The notes: generated from the sequence alone by a model not told the origin. A stretch of 64,000 bases of DNA from DASXKD01 sp963734725 (GCA_963734725.1 CAVTIX010000020.1:248001-312000); one strand, 5' to 3'; positions 8,849 through 19,804 are shown, counted from the first letter of the stretch. Numbers and translations are program-made.

Positions 8849-11113
8849 ATGAAAAGCCCGCACGCATTGCTGCACGCCGGGGAAGACGCCACTGGCCAGC
8901 CGCGCGAGCCGGTGCGCGCCCCTGTGGTGGAACGTATCGCCGGCTGGAGCGCCAGGCACCGCAAGACCGCGCTGTTCGGCTGGCTGCTGCTGGTCGCCGG
9001 CGCCGTGCTGATTAGCAGCATGCTCGGCACCAAGAACCTGAACAGCTACGACCCCGGCCAGGCGGGCCGGGCGGAGCGGGTGCTGAGCCGACCCGGGGTG
9101 ATCCAGCCCGCCTCAGAAACCGTCCTGATCCAGGCCAGGAGCGGCACCCGCACCGTGGCCTCCGACCCGGAAATCCGCCGGGTCATCAGGCAGGTGACCG
9201 CAGCCCTCGGCGCCATGCCCAAGGTGGCCACCGGCATCCAGTCGCCGCTGGCCCCCGGCGGCCATAAGCTGATATCCCGGGACGGCCGCTCCGCGCTGGT
9301 CACCTTCAACGTCGCGGGCAACCCGGACAACGCGGATCAGACGGTCGTCCCCGCCGAGCGCGCCGTCGCCGCCGTCCAAGCCGCCCACCCGGGCCTGCGG
9401 GTGGCCGAGTCCGGCCAGGCCAGCGTGGACCGGGCCACCAACAGCATCATCAGCTCCGACTTCCGCCGCGCCGAGGTCACCTCGGTGCCGATCACGCTGG
9501 TGTTGCTACTGCTCGTCTTCGGCGCGCTGATCGCGGCGGGCATCCCGCTGCTGCTCGCAGGCACCGCGGTGACCAGCGCCATCTCGCTGCTCGCGATCCC
9601 GAGCCGCTGGCTGCCGGTGGGCAGCACCACGTCGTCGGTCGTGCTGCTGGTCGGCATGGCCGTGGGCGTCGACTACTCGCTGTTCTACCTGCGCCGGGAG
9701 CGCGAGGAACGAGCAGCGGGCGCCGACACCTACACGGCGGTGCGCAGAGCCGCGGCCACCTCGGGCCGCGCCATCGTGGTGTCGGGCCTCACCGTGATGA
9801 TCTCGCTGTCCGGGCTGTTCCTAACCGGCATCGACGTCTTCTCCGGGCTGGCCGTGGGCACGATCATGGTGGTCGGCATCACCGTGCTCGGGTCGCTGAC
9901 CGCGCTCCCGGCGGCGCTGTCGCTGCTTGGCTCCTGGGTGGACCGCGGCAGGATCCCGTTCCTCGGCCGCCGCCGGACCGCGGCGCGCCCGTCCCGGGTG
10001 TGGGCGGCGCTGGCCCGCCGTGTGGTGGCCAAGCCGGTTCTGTTCGGCGGCACGGCCGCGCTGGCGCTCGCCGCCCTGGCCGTGCCCGCGCTCAGCATGC
10101 GGCTCGCCGAGCCCGGCTTCCGCGACCTGCCCACGAACGTTCCGGTGGTGCAGAGCCTGCTGGCCACCCAGCGGGCCTTCCCCGGCGGCCCGGCACCGGC
10201 CGAGGTCGTCGTCACCGGCGACAACCTCACCGGCCCCGCGGTGCGGCATGCGATCACGGCCCTGCAGGGGCGGGCCGCGACCGGCACGCTGCTGCGCCAG
10301 CCGGTCACCACCGCGCTGCTTGATCACAGCCAGGTGATGGTGGTCTCGGTGCCACTGGCCGGGGGTGGCACGGACGCTACCTCCAACCGGGCGCTGGCCC
10401 AGCTGCGCGACCAGGCGCTGCCGGCCACGCTTGGCAAGGTCAGCGGCATCGACTACGCGGTGACCGGCATGACCGCGGGCAACCACGACTTCGACACCCG
10501 GCTCACCGCCACCCTGCCGCTGGTCTTCGTCTTCGTCCTCGGCCTGGCGTTCCTGGTGCTGATGGTCAGCTTCCGGTCGGTGTTCATCCCGATGATGTCC
10601 ATCGCGCTGAACCTGCTGTCCATCGGCGCGGCCTACGGGGTGCTGACCCTGATCTTCCAGGACGGCCACCTGCACGGCCCGCTGGGGTTCAGCCCGTACG
10701 GCGGGATCGTGCCGTGGATGCCGCTGTTCATGTTCGTGCTCCTGTTCGGGCTGAGCATGGACTACCACGTGTTCATCCTGAGCCGGATCCGGGAACTGCG
10801 GCTGCGGGGCACGCCCACGCGGGAGGCGATCGCCACCGGCATCGGCGCCAGCGCGGGCGTGGTGACCAGCGCCGCGGTGATCATGGTGGCGGTGTTCTCG
10901 ATCTTCGCCACGCTCTCGGTGCTCGAGTTCAAGATGATCGGCATCGGCCTGGCCACGGCGATCCTCATCGACGCCACCGTGGTGCGCGGGGTGCTGATGC
11001 CGGCCGCCATGTCCCTGCTCGGTGAGCGCAACTGGTACCTGCCCCGCTGGCTGGCCTGGCTGCCCGGCGGCCGGGGCCGCCACGCCGCCGCGGCGCTGAC
11101 CGGCGTCAGGTGA
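8849..11113 (+). CDS. MMPL family RND-type transporter
   Basis: A 754-residue inner-membrane exporter of the MMPL family. It has a 36-residue cytoplasmic start, TM1 (KTALFGWLLLVAGAVLISSM), a large extracytoplasmic loop, TM2-6, the signature GMAVGVDYSLFYLRREREER with two TM4 acidic/Tyr residues, and a second repeat with FGLSMDYHVFILSRIRE. Two-fold internal symmetry and length are normal for streptomycete members, which export lipids or secondary metabolites driven by proton flow; the substrate is unknown. The ATG at 8849 follows GAGG. The frame is open further upstream to 8327, but that part overlaps the kinase gene and has no membrane character. A strong terminator hairpin follows at 11136. 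Confidence 0.9.
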   Translation: MKSPHALLHAGEDATGQPREPVRAPVVERIAGWSARHRKTALFGWLLLVAGAVLISSMLGTKNLNSYDPGQAGRAERVLSRPGVIQPASETVLIQARSGTRTVASDPEIRRVIRQVTAALGAMPKVATGIQSPLAPGGHKLISRDGRSALVTFNVAGNPDNADQTVVPAERAVAAVQAAHPGLRVAESGQASVDRATNSIISSDFRRAEVTSVPITLVLLLLVFGALIAAGIPLLLAGTAVTSAISLLAIPSRWLPVGSTTSSVVLLVGMAVGVDYSLFYLRREREERAAGADTYTAVRRAAATSGRAIVVSGLTVMISLSGLFLTGIDVFSGLAVGTIMVVGITVLGSLTALPAALSLLGSWVDRGRIPFLGRRRTAARPSRVWAALARRVVAKPVLFGGTAALALAALAVPALSMRLAEPGFRDLPTNVPVVQSLLATQRAFPGGPAPAEVVVTGDNLTGPAVRHAITALQGRAATGTLLRQPVTTALLDHSQVMVVSVPLAGGGTDATSNRALAQLRDQALPATLGKVSGIDYAVTGMTAGNHDFDTRLTATLPLVFVFVLGLAFLVLMVSFRSVFIPMMSIALNLLSIGAAYGVLTLIFQDGHLHGPLGFSPYGGIVPWMPLFMFVLLFGLSMDYHVFILSRIRELRLRGTPTREAIATGIGASAGVVTSAAVIMVAVFSIFATLSVLEFKMIGIGLATAILIDATVVRGVLMPAAMSLLGERNWYLPRWLAWLPGGRGRHAAAALTGVR

Positions 11114-11135
11114 CCAGGGAGCACACCTGACGGAA

Positions 11136-11169
11136 CCGGCCGGGGCGCCCGCTGGGGCGCCCCGGCCGG
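11136..11169 (+). terminator. Rho-independent-type hairpin downstream of the MMPL gene
   Basis: A perfect 15-bp stem: CCGGCCGGGGCGCCC at 11136-11150 pairs with 11155-11169 across a four-base loop. No long U run follows, which is common for actinobacterial terminators. It lies 22 bp after the MMPL stop codon. Confidence 0.8.
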
Positions 11170-11184
11170 CGTAAAAGGTGTCTT

Positions 11185-11296
11185 GACGAGGTGCTGGCTG
11201 CGCTCGGTGGACTGGTTCAACCTCAGCGACTCCTACCACCCCACCGCGTCCGGCCAGTCCGGCGCGTACTACCCGGTGTTCAGCGCCGCCGCGTGA
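11185..11296 (+). pseudogene. C-terminal fragment of a secreted SGNH/GDSL-type hydrolase
   Basis: The plus-strand frame ending at the TGA 11294-11296 reads WLRSVDWFNLSDSYHPTASG followed by QSGAYYPVFSAAA. This is the usual C terminus of actinobacterial secreted SGNH hydrolases, where the catalytic His (here SYHPTASG) is followed by a short tail. No upstream part of the gene exists: the MMPL terminator lies directly before it. It is the residue of a gene lost by deletion. Confidence 0.6.
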
Positions 11297-11313
11297 CGGC
11301 CCTGGGATGGCCC

Positions 11314-11342
11314 GGCAGGCCCGGCGAGCTGCCGGGCCTGCC
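11314..11342. terminator. 12-bp perfect hairpin, likely mmsA terminator
   Basis: GGCAGGCCCGGC (11314-11325) pairs perfectly with GCCGGGCCTGCC (11331-11342) across a five-base loop. It lies 13 bp beyond the mmsA stop codon on the minus strand and would also stop any transcription from the hydrolase fragment. Confidence 0.75.
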
Positions 11343-11355
11343 GCGTGGTCGCGGC

Positions 11356-12852
11356 TTACTTGTTCGTCGGGAACCCCAGGTTTACCCCGCCGTGGCTGGG
11401 GTCCAGCCAGCGGGAGGTGACCGCCTTGCCCCGGGTGTAGAAGTGGATGCCCTCAGTTCCGTAGATGTGGGTGTCGCCGAACAGCGACGATTTCCACCCG
11501 CCGAACGAGTAGTACGCCATCGGCACCGGGATCGGCACGTTCACGCCGACCATGCCGACCTCCACCTCGGACACGAACCGGCGGGCCGCCCGGCCGTCGT
11601 TGGTGAAGATCGCCACCCCGTTGCCGTAGGGGTTGTCGGTGACCAGTTGCAGCGCGTCGTCGTAGCTGGGCGCCCGGACCACCGACAGCACCGGGCCGAA
11701 GATCTCGTCGCGGTAGCAGCTCATCTCCGGGGTGACGTGGTCGAGGACGCTCGGGCCGAGCCAGAAGCCGCCGGACTCGCCGCCGATCACGGGGTGCATC
11801 CGGCCGTCCACCGCCAGCGTGGCGCCTTCGGCGACCCCGCCGTCCAGGTAGGACGCGACCTTGTCCCGGTGCGGCCCGGTGACCAGCGGGCCCATTTCCG
11901 ACCGCTCATCGGTGCCCGGGCCGACCCGCAGCGCGCGCACCCGCTCAGCGATCTTGGCGACCAGTTCGTCGCCCGCGTCGCCGACCGCGACCAGCACGGA
12001 CACGGCCATGCACCGCTCTCCCGCCGAGCCGAACCCGGCCGACACCGCCGCGTCGGCGGCCAGGTCGGTGTCCGCGTCGGGCAGGACGACCATGTGGTTC
12101 TTGGCCCCGCCCAGCGCCTGCACCCGCTTGCCCGCCGAAGTGCCGGTCTGGTACACGTACCGCGCGATCGGGGTGGACCCGACGAAGCTCACCGCCCGCA
12201 CGTCGGGGTGGGTGAGCAGCGCGTCCACGGCCTCCTTGTCGCCGTGCACCACGTTGAACACGCCCTCGGGCAGCCCTGCCTCGGCCAGCAGCCTGGCCAG
12301 CAGCAGCGACGCCGAGGGATCCTTCTCCGACGGCTTCAGCACGAACGTGTTGCCGCAAGCCAGCGCGATCGGGAACATCCACATCGGCACCATGGCCGGG
12401 AAGTTGAACGGGGTGATCCCGGCGACCACGCCCAGCGGCTGGCGGATTGAGTAGGCGTCCACGCCGGTGGACACGTTCTCCGAGTATCCGCCCTTGAGCA
12501 AGTGGCCGATCCCGCAGGCGAACTCGACAACCTCCAGGCCGCGGGCCACCTCCCCCTCCGCGTCCGAGGCCACCTTGCCGTGCTCGGCGCTGATCAGCTC
12601 GGCAAGCTCCCGACGGTGGGAATTGATCAGCTCGCGAAACGCGAACAGCACGCCAGTTCGTTTGGCAAGTGAAAAAGAGCGCCACCCGGGAAGGGCCTTC
12701 GCGGCCGCCGCGACCGCGTCGCCGACCACCGTGGCCGAGGCGAAATCGACGGTGCCGCTCACCTGCCCGGTGGCCGGGTTGTAGATGTCACCGTGCCGCT
12801 GCGCGGCACCATCCCACAGCTTGCCGCCGATCCAGTGGCTACAGTGCTTCAT
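11356..12852 (-). CDS. mmsA: CoA-acylating methylmalonate/malonate-semialdehyde dehydrogenase
   Basis: A 498-residue ALDH-superfamily enzyme that oxidises (methyl)malonate semialdehyde to propionyl- or acetyl-CoA with NAD and CoA. The nucleophile is Cys281 in SAGERCMA. The general-base glutamate of hydrolytic ALDHs is missing (ALGGAKNH instead of ELGGK), as expected for the CoA-dependent MmsA family. TPFNFPAMVPMWMFP and the C-terminal SLFGDTHIYGTEGIHFYTR are MmsA signatures. It follows the class-III aminotransferase gene on the same strand after a 132-bp gap, and the pair would take beta-alanine or 3-aminoisobutyrate through the semialdehyde to an acyl-CoA. Expression control by the divergent PucR regulator is likely. 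Confidence 0.9.
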   Translation of the reverse strand: MKHCSHWIGGKLWDGAAQRHGDIYNPATGQVSGTVDFASATVVGDAVAAAAKALPGWRSFSLAKRTGVLFAFRELINSHRRELAELISAEHGKVASDAEGEVARGLEVVEFACGIGHLLKGGYSENVSTGVDAYSIRQPLGVVAGITPFNFPAMVPMWMFPIALACGNTFVLKPSEKDPSASLLLARLLAEAGLPEGVFNVVHGDKEAVDALLTHPDVRAVSFVGSTPIARYVYQTGTSAGKRVQALGGAKNHMVVLPDADTDLAADAAVSAGFGSAGERCMAVSVLVAVGDAGDELVAKIAERVRALRVGPGTDERSEMGPLVTGPHRDKVASYLDGGVAEGATLAVDGRMHPVIGGESGGFWLGPSVLDHVTPEMSCYRDEIFGPVLSVVRAPSYDDALQLVTDNPYGNGVAIFTNDGRAARRFVSEVEVGMVGVNVPIPVPMAYYSFGGWKSSLFGDTHIYGTEGIHFYTRGKAVTSRWLDPSHGGVNLGFPTNK

Positions 12853-12934
12853 TTGCTCGGCTCCGCTCCTTCGTCACGCCGCCCGGTGTTCTCTTGCTCG
12901 GCTCCGCTCCTTCGTCGCGCCGCCCGGTGTTCTC
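12853..12934. repeat. Two-copy 41-bp tandem repeat in the mmsA upstream gap
   Basis: The unit beginning TTGCTCGGCTCCGCTCCTTC occupies 12853-12893 and recurs at 12894-12934 with one substitution (GTCACG versus GTCGCG). A third partial unit starts at 12935 (TTGCTCGC). It fills much of the space between the aminotransferase gene and mmsA and directly abuts the mmsA start codon, so it forms the mmsA 5' untranslated region. Copy number may vary by replication slippage. Confidence 0.9.
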
Positions 12935-12984
12935 TTGCTCGCTTCTCCGCGCCTCCGGCGCGGCGCTCGCCTGCCTGTGCCTGC

Positions 12985-14283
12985 TCATTTCGCCGCCCTC
13001 GCATCCACGTCGCGCAGCGCGTCGATGAGCATCCCCATGCCCTCCTTGGCGTCGGCCTCGGTGATGTTCATCGGCGGCGCCATCCGCAGCGCGTGGCCCT
13101 GCAGACCGCCCTTGCCTATGAGCAGGCCGCGGTCGCGCGCCTCCTCCAGCGCGCGGGTGGCCAGCGCCGGGCTGGGCGCGCCGGTGCGCGGGTCCACCAG
13201 GTCCACCGCGAACATCAGGCCCTTGCCCCGGACCTCGCCGACCGACCACAGCGGCCCGGTGGCCTCCCGCAGCCCTTCGATGATCATGGTGCCGAGCGTG
13301 GCCGCATTCCGCTGCAGGTCGTGGTCGAGCACGTAGTCCAGGGCCGCGTTGGCCGCGGTGGTGGCCAGCGGATTGCCGCCGAAGGTGGAGATGCCGTTGG
13401 CGGGCAGCGAGTCCATCAGGTCACCGCGGGCGATCACCCCGCCGATGGCGAACCCGTTGCCGAGCCCCTTGGCGAACGTGATCATGTCCGGGGTCACGCC
13501 GTGCGCGCCGATCCCCCAGAAGTGCTCCCCGGTCCTCCCCCAGGCGGTCTGCACCTCGTCGGAGATGAACAGGACGCCGTGTTCGGCAAGCAGGTCGCGG
13601 TAGGCGCCGAGCAGCCCATCCGGCGCCATGGTGAACCCGCCGACGCCCTGGACCGGCTCGGCGATCAGGCACGCGACGTCGCGCGCGGTGGCCGCGGTGA
13701 GCAGATGCTTCAGGTCGGCGGTGCAGGCTTCGATGTACTGCTCGTCGCTGAGGCTGGCGAAGGCGGGCAGGTACCGGTCGGTGCCGTGCAGGTATTGCAC
13801 GCTAAACGGAGCGAGTTGGGAACTCTTCCACCCGACGTTGCCCGTGATCGCGACGGCGCCAAAAGAGCGGCCGTGGTAGCTGCCGCGCATCGCGAGCACC
13901 TGGTTCGACCGGCGCGCGGTGGTGGCGAGCATCAGCGCGGTCTCGTTGGCCTCGGTGCCCGAGTTGGTGAAGAACACCTTGGCGCCCTTGATCCCGGACA
14001 GGCGGGCCAGTTTCTCGGCCAGTGCCACCTGGCTGCGGATCAGGTACAGGGTCGAGGTGTGCACGATCCCGGTGGAGAGCTGGCGCTGCACGGCGTCCCG
14101 GACCTCGGGCAGGTCGTACCCGAGCATGTTGGTGAGGATGCCGCAGAAGAAGTCGAGGTAGCTGCGCCCGGAGGCGTCGGTGACGCGGCTGCCGCTGCCG
14201 CTGACGAGTTCCATCGGGTGCTCGTAGTACAGGCCCATCCAGTTGGGCAGGACAGCGCGATGCCGTTGCACAAGATCAGTCAT
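12985..14283 (-). CDS. Class-III aminotransferase (beta-alanine/3-aminoisobutyrate:pyruvate type)
   Basis: A 432-residue PLP enzyme of the AGXT2/PydD-like group. Visible are FFTNSGTEANETALM (about 105-119), the stacking region RGSYHGRSFGA, the Asp in FISDEVQTAWGRTG, and the Schiff-base lysine in MITFAKGLGNGFAIGG. The neighbouring mmsA gene and divergent pucR suggest omega-amino-acid substrates such as beta-alanine from reductive pyrimidine breakdown; no pyd dehydrogenase, hydrolase or amidohydrolase genes are seen in this window. The start ATG at 14283 gives MTDLVQRHRAVLPNWMGLYY, the usual N terminus of the group. Confidence 0.8.
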   Translation of the reverse strand: MTDLVQRHRAVLPNWMGLYYEHPMELVSGSGSRVTDASGRSYLDFFCGILTNMLGYDLPEVRDAVQRQLSTGIVHTSTLYLIRSQVALAEKLARLSGIKGAKVFFTNSGTEANETALMLATTARRSNQVLAMRGSYHGRSFGAVAITGNVGWKSSQLAPFSVQYLHGTDRYLPAFASLSDEQYIEACTADLKHLLTAATARDVACLIAEPVQGVGGFTMAPDGLLGAYRDLLAEHGVLFISDEVQTAWGRTGEHFWGIGAHGVTPDMITFAKGLGNGFAIGGVIARGDLMDSLPANGISTFGGNPLATTAANAALDYVLDHDLQRNAATLGTMIIEGLREATGPLWSVGEVRGKGLMFAVDLVDPRTGAPSPALATRALEEARDRGLLIGKGGLQGHALRMAPPMNITEADAKEGMGMLIDALRDVDARAAK

Positions 14284-14393
14284 GCGCCCCAGTCTCCCGC
14301 GCTACCCGTCGGTACAAGTCCGACGCTTTGTAAGCTAATAGCTATCTTCATTGACATCATGTAAGACAGCGAGATCATCCCCCGCTCGTGACC

Positions 14394-14427
14394 TGACTTA
14401 GCGGGCGTGATAGCGCCCTGTAAGTCA
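14394..14427. promoter_or_regulatory. 34-bp dyad overlapping the pucR start, candidate operator
   Basis: TGACTTAGCGGGCG at 14394-14407 and CGCCCTGTAAGTCA at 14414-14427 form an inverted repeat matching at 12 of 14 positions around a 6-bp centre. It runs into the first base of the pucR ATG and lies in the AT-richer divergent promoter region between pucR and the aminotransferase gene, so autoregulation or joint control of both units is plausible. Confidence 0.6.
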
Positions 14428-16233
14428 TGATCACGAACGAGCCGAGGGCGGGAAGGGGCGATGTGCTGCCGACGGTGGCCGAGGTGCTCGCGCTGGACGT
14501 GATGCGGCGCGGGGAGCCGCGGGTGGTGGCGGGGACCGACCGGCTCGGCACGCCGGTCCGGTGGGTGCACGCGATCGAACTGGCCGACGCGGCCCGCCTG
14601 CTGCGCGGCGGCGAACTCGTGCTCACCACCGGGATCGCGCTGCCCGGCGAGGGCCCGCTGCTCGACGCCTACGTGGCCGGCCTGGCCTCGGTGGGGGTGG
14701 CCGGGCTCGCCGTGGAACTGGGCCGCCGGTACACCGGCGGGCTGCCGGCCAGTTTCGCCGCCGCGGCGGAGTCGCACCGGCTGCCGCTGATCGTGTTCGG
14801 CCATGAGGTCCCGTTCGTCGAGATCACCGAGGCGGTGCACGCCCGGATCATCGACGACCAGCTCGATCAGCTTGCGCGCCTCCGCCCGGCTGCACGAGGT
14901 GTTCACCGACTTGGCGGTGGCGGGCGCGGGCCCCGCGGAGATCCTCCGCCAGGCGGCCCTGCTGGCGGGCCGGCCGGTGATCCTGGAGGACCTGTCGCAT
15001 CACGTGCTGGCCTGCGAACCGGCCGGGGCCGACCCGGCGGCGCTGCTCGACGGGTTCGAGGCCCGCTCCCGCGCCGTCACCCTGCGGGGGCGGACAGGTT
15101 ACGACGAGCCGTCCGGCTGGCTGGTCACCATGGCGGGCGCGCGCGGCGAGGACTGGGGCCGGGTCATCCTGGCCTGCGGGACGCCTCCGGGCCCCGGTGA
15201 CACGGTGCTGATCGAGCGGACCGCGACCGCGCTCGCGCTGTCGCGGCTGCTCACTCGCCAGCACGAGAGCCTGGAACGGCAGGCGCACGCGACGCTGATC
15301 GGCGCCATCGTGGCCGGGGCCTACCCGGACCTGGACGAGGCGGCCGCGCGAGCAAGGGCGCTAGGCGTCCAGGTCACCGGGCGGCAACTGCTCACCATGG
15401 TGATCAGGTTCCGGCACGGGGGGCGAGGGCTGCCGGCCCACGCCGCGGCGGCCAAGGTCGGCGACGCCGTTGCCGACGCGTGCCGCGGTGAGCGAATCCC
15501 CGCGCTGGTCGGCCCGCTCGATGAGGAAAGCGTCGGCGCCCTGTTGTCTCTGGACCGGCACGTGCCCGGCGACCCAGCGCTCGGCGCGGTCTGCGCGGCC
15601 ACCCGGCGGCGGCTCCCCGGTGACGACCTGGTGATCGGGGTCGGGTCTGATGTGGCAACCCTGGCCGACGCGCGCCGCTCGCTGCTGGAAGCGCAGCAGG
15701 TCGCGGACGCCGCCGCCCAGCCATCGGCGCCCGGCCGGTCCCGGCCTTACTACCGGCTGGCGGACCTGCGGCTGCGCGGGCTGCTGCACCTGCTGGGCGA
15801 CGACGCACGGCTGGCCACGTTCGTGGACCGGGAAATCGGCCCGCTGCTCGCCCATGACCAGGCGCACGGCACCAGGCTGACCAGGGTTCTCGGCGCCTAC
15901 CTGGCCGAGGGCGGCAACAAGGCGGCCGCGGCGGGCCGGGCGCACCTGGCCCGGCCCACCTTCTACGAGCGGCTGCGGCTCATCGAGCGCATCCTCGGGG
16001 TGAGCCTGGACTCCGCCGAGTCGCGTACCTCATTGCACGTCGCCCTGCTCGCGGTCGTATCCGGCCACTCAGGCGCCAGTCGAGCAGAGGTCGCAGATCG
16101 CCGCGAGGTCGGACGCCGCGGCCAGCCCGGCATGGTAGAGGCGCAGCTCGGTGGCGCCCGCGGCACGCACCGCGGCAGCCTGGGCGGGCAGCGTCGCGGG
16201 GTCGCCGCCGAGGCCGGCCACCGCCAGCAGTGA
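14427..16233 (+). pseudogene. PucR family transcriptional regulator, frameshifted
   Basis: The N-terminal PucR ligand domain (LPTVAEVLALDVMRRGEPRV to HEVPFVEITEAVHARIIDDQ) is read from the ATG at 14427. Just after IIDDQLDQL the frame fails, while the continuation RASARLHEVFTDLAVAGAG and the rest (GGDEF-like middle region, then the PucR C-terminal helix-turn-helix GNKAAAAGRAHLARPTFYER) is in the next frame. One extra base near 14873 explains this. After SLHVALLAVVSG the usual stop is missing and the frame runs on 165 bp antisense to the next gene. PucR-type proteins control purine, pyrimidine and omega-amino-acid catabolism; the divergent aminotransferase-mmsA genes are the expected target. 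Confidence 0.75.
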
Positions 16234-17211
16234 CGCGGCGATGACGGCGCCTGGCGGCGCCGTTTCGCCGGCCTGGCCGACCAGGCCTGGGGCAGCCCGC
16301 GGATCCCAGCAGGACAGCACGATCCCGGTCGCCCCGGCCAGCGCGCCGCGCTCGTATCCCGGGTTCGCCCCCATCGCCCTCGGGTCGGGGTGCGCGTGCA
16401 GGTAGACGGGTTTGCCGGGGGCACGGGCCGCCGCGATCACCTCGCGCTGGAACCGGGACGCAAGGGCCGCCCGGACGCCGAGCAGCACCCGCGCGGCCGC
16501 CCCGGGCAGCTGTGCCTGCCCGGGGCCGGGACCGGGGCCCACGGCGGTGCGGACGCAGGCGGCCAGCCAGGCGGGGTCGGCCCCGGCCGCCGCGTACTCC
16601 CCGCGGCATGCGGCACAGAAGCAGACCGACAGCAGCCACTGCGCCTGCGCGCCCGCGGCCGCGCCTGCCGTCTTGTCGTGCGCGCTGAGGTGCTCGACGC
16701 CGTACCAGCCGCAGGCCTCGAGCTCGATCGCGTCCGCCTCGGGCAGCGCCGCGATCTCGCCGGCCAGCGCGGCGGCGTACTCGCGGACCGCCGGCGAGGC
16801 GGGGCACAGCGCCCACGGGTAGCTGTCGCCGAACGCGTTGCGCACCGCGGCGGACGGCACGGCCGCGCCGAGCTGGTCGTTGTGCGTGATCACCACCCAG
16901 GCGGTCACCCGCAGGCCGCGGGAGCGGAGCGCGGCGGCGGCGCGCTCGAACGACCCGGCCGGGCGGACCACCGCGGGCCGCAGCCGGGCGGGCCGCCGCG
17001 CGGCGGCCCGCCAGCGGGCCGGGTCGGCGCGGTAGTAGACCGCGGCATCGCGGGTGACGATCCGGTGCTCGGGGTGGAACGGGGTCACCGCGCGGACGGA
17101 GTGGTAGGCGGCGGCGAGCGTGACCCCGGTCAGGCCCAGGCCGGCGATCCGGTCCGCCGCCGCCGGGTCGCCGTTCACGTCCCACGGGTACAGGTTCGCC
17201 CAGGCCCGCAC
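16069..17211 (-). CDS. Uncharacterised TIM-barrel-like protein of the sugar-acid operon
   Basis: A 380-residue soluble, alanine-rich protein that I cannot assign to a characterised enzyme. It opens with ANLYPWDVNGDPAAADRIAG and carries LYPWALCPASPAVREYAAAL, EADAIELEACGWYG and a CFCAAC cysteine cluster, features shared by hypothetical glycosidase-like barrel proteins of actinomycetes in which WALC-, E-x-C-G- and CFC-type motifs line the active side. It follows the udh gene by 15 bp in the same direction and so belongs to the operon starting at 20757; a role in releasing or processing the uronate or sugar-acid substrate is possible but is inference. No signal peptide is seen. Confidence 0.6.
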   Translation of the reverse strand: MRAWANLYPWDVNGDPAAADRIAGLGLTGVTLAAAYHSVRAVTPFHPEHRIVTRDAAVYYRADPARWRAAARRPARLRPAVVRPAGSFERAAAALRSRGLRVTAWVVITHNDQLGAAVPSAAVRNAFGDSYPWALCPASPAVREYAAALAGEIAALPEADAIELEACGWYGVEHLSAHDKTAGAAAGAQAQWLLSVCFCAACRGEYAAAGADPAWLAACVRTAVGPGPGPGQAQLPGAAARVLLGVRAALASRFQREVIAAARAPGKPVYLHAHPDPRAMGANPGYERGALAGATGIVLSCWDPRAAPGLVGQAGETAPPGAVIAASLLAVAGLGGDPATLPAQAAAVRAAGATELRLYHAGLAAASDLAAICDLCSTGA

Positions 17212-17226
17212 GCTTGGCCTTCCGAC

Positions 17227-18041
17227 TCAGGGGATTTCGGCGTCCAGATCGGGCAGGGTGAACTCGCCGCCGAGGTAGCGGAACAGCGGATCGGCGGGAT
17301 CGGGCTCGCCGAACTCTGCGATCACCTCGTCCGCCAGCGACTCGGCGTTGTCCCGGGGGGCATACCCGAGCTCCTGCGCCGCCCGCAGGCTGACCCAGCC
17401 GCCGCGGGTGTTGGCCGAGACGCCGAAGACGACGCGGAACCCTGGGTCCGGCACGGTCAGGCACGCCTCGAACAGCCGGCGGCGTCGTCCGGGGACAGCC
17501 AGGTCGACAAGGCCCGCGTGCTCGGGGGCTTTTCGATGCAGGTCAGAATGCGGATGCAGATCGTGTCCAGGCCGTACCGGTAGTGGTAAAGGCCGGCCAG
17601 GGCCTCGCCCGCCACCTTGCCCACGCCGTAGTAGGTGTCCGGCGCGGGGAACGCGCAGTCGGGCACCGGGAAGCTCTCCCGCGGCGAGAACCCGACGGCA
17701 TGGTTGGACGAGGCGAAGATCACCCGCGGCACGCCCGCCCGCCGCGCCGCCTCGAATGCCACGTACGTGCCGTGGATGTTGACCTGGAGTATCTCCTCCC
17801 AGGATGCCTCGGTGGCGATGTTCGCCAGGTGGATCACGGCCGAGGCGCCGCGGGAGGCGGCGGTCATCGCGTCCATGTCGGTGATCGACGCCTGGACCAC
17901 CTCTTCGGCAGGCCCGGCGGTGAGGTCGGCGATGTCGAGCAGGCGCAGGGTCCGGCCGGGGCGGGCCAGTCGCGGGCGCAGCATGGACCCGATCAGCCCG
18001 GCCGCGCCGGTGATGAGGATCGTTGGCACGGCAGCCAACAC
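17227..18041 (-). pseudogene. udh: Uronate dehydrogenase (NAD-dependent), frameshifted
   Basis: Short-chain/extended-SDR-like enzyme oxidising D-glucuronate or D-galacturonate to the aldaro-lactone. The Rossmann motif TGAAGLIG, VIHLANIA, the Udh-type FASSNHAVGF and the YxxxK pair in YYGVGKVAGEALA are read in one frame from the GTG at 18041 (or 18029). After TWLSPDDAA the frame is lost; the rest (LFEACLTVPDPGFRVVFG, NAESLADEVIAEFGEP to LDAEIP) continues in another frame. Adding one C near 17475-17483 restores DDAARLFEACLT, the family sequence. Second gene position after the dehydratase, with a 26-bp gap, in the sugar-acid operon. Confidence 0.75.
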
Positions 18042-18067
18042 TACGCCGTCCCCGCCCGCCCGGCGGG

Positions 18068-19800
<1,733 letters not shown>

Positions 19801-19804
<4 letters not shown>

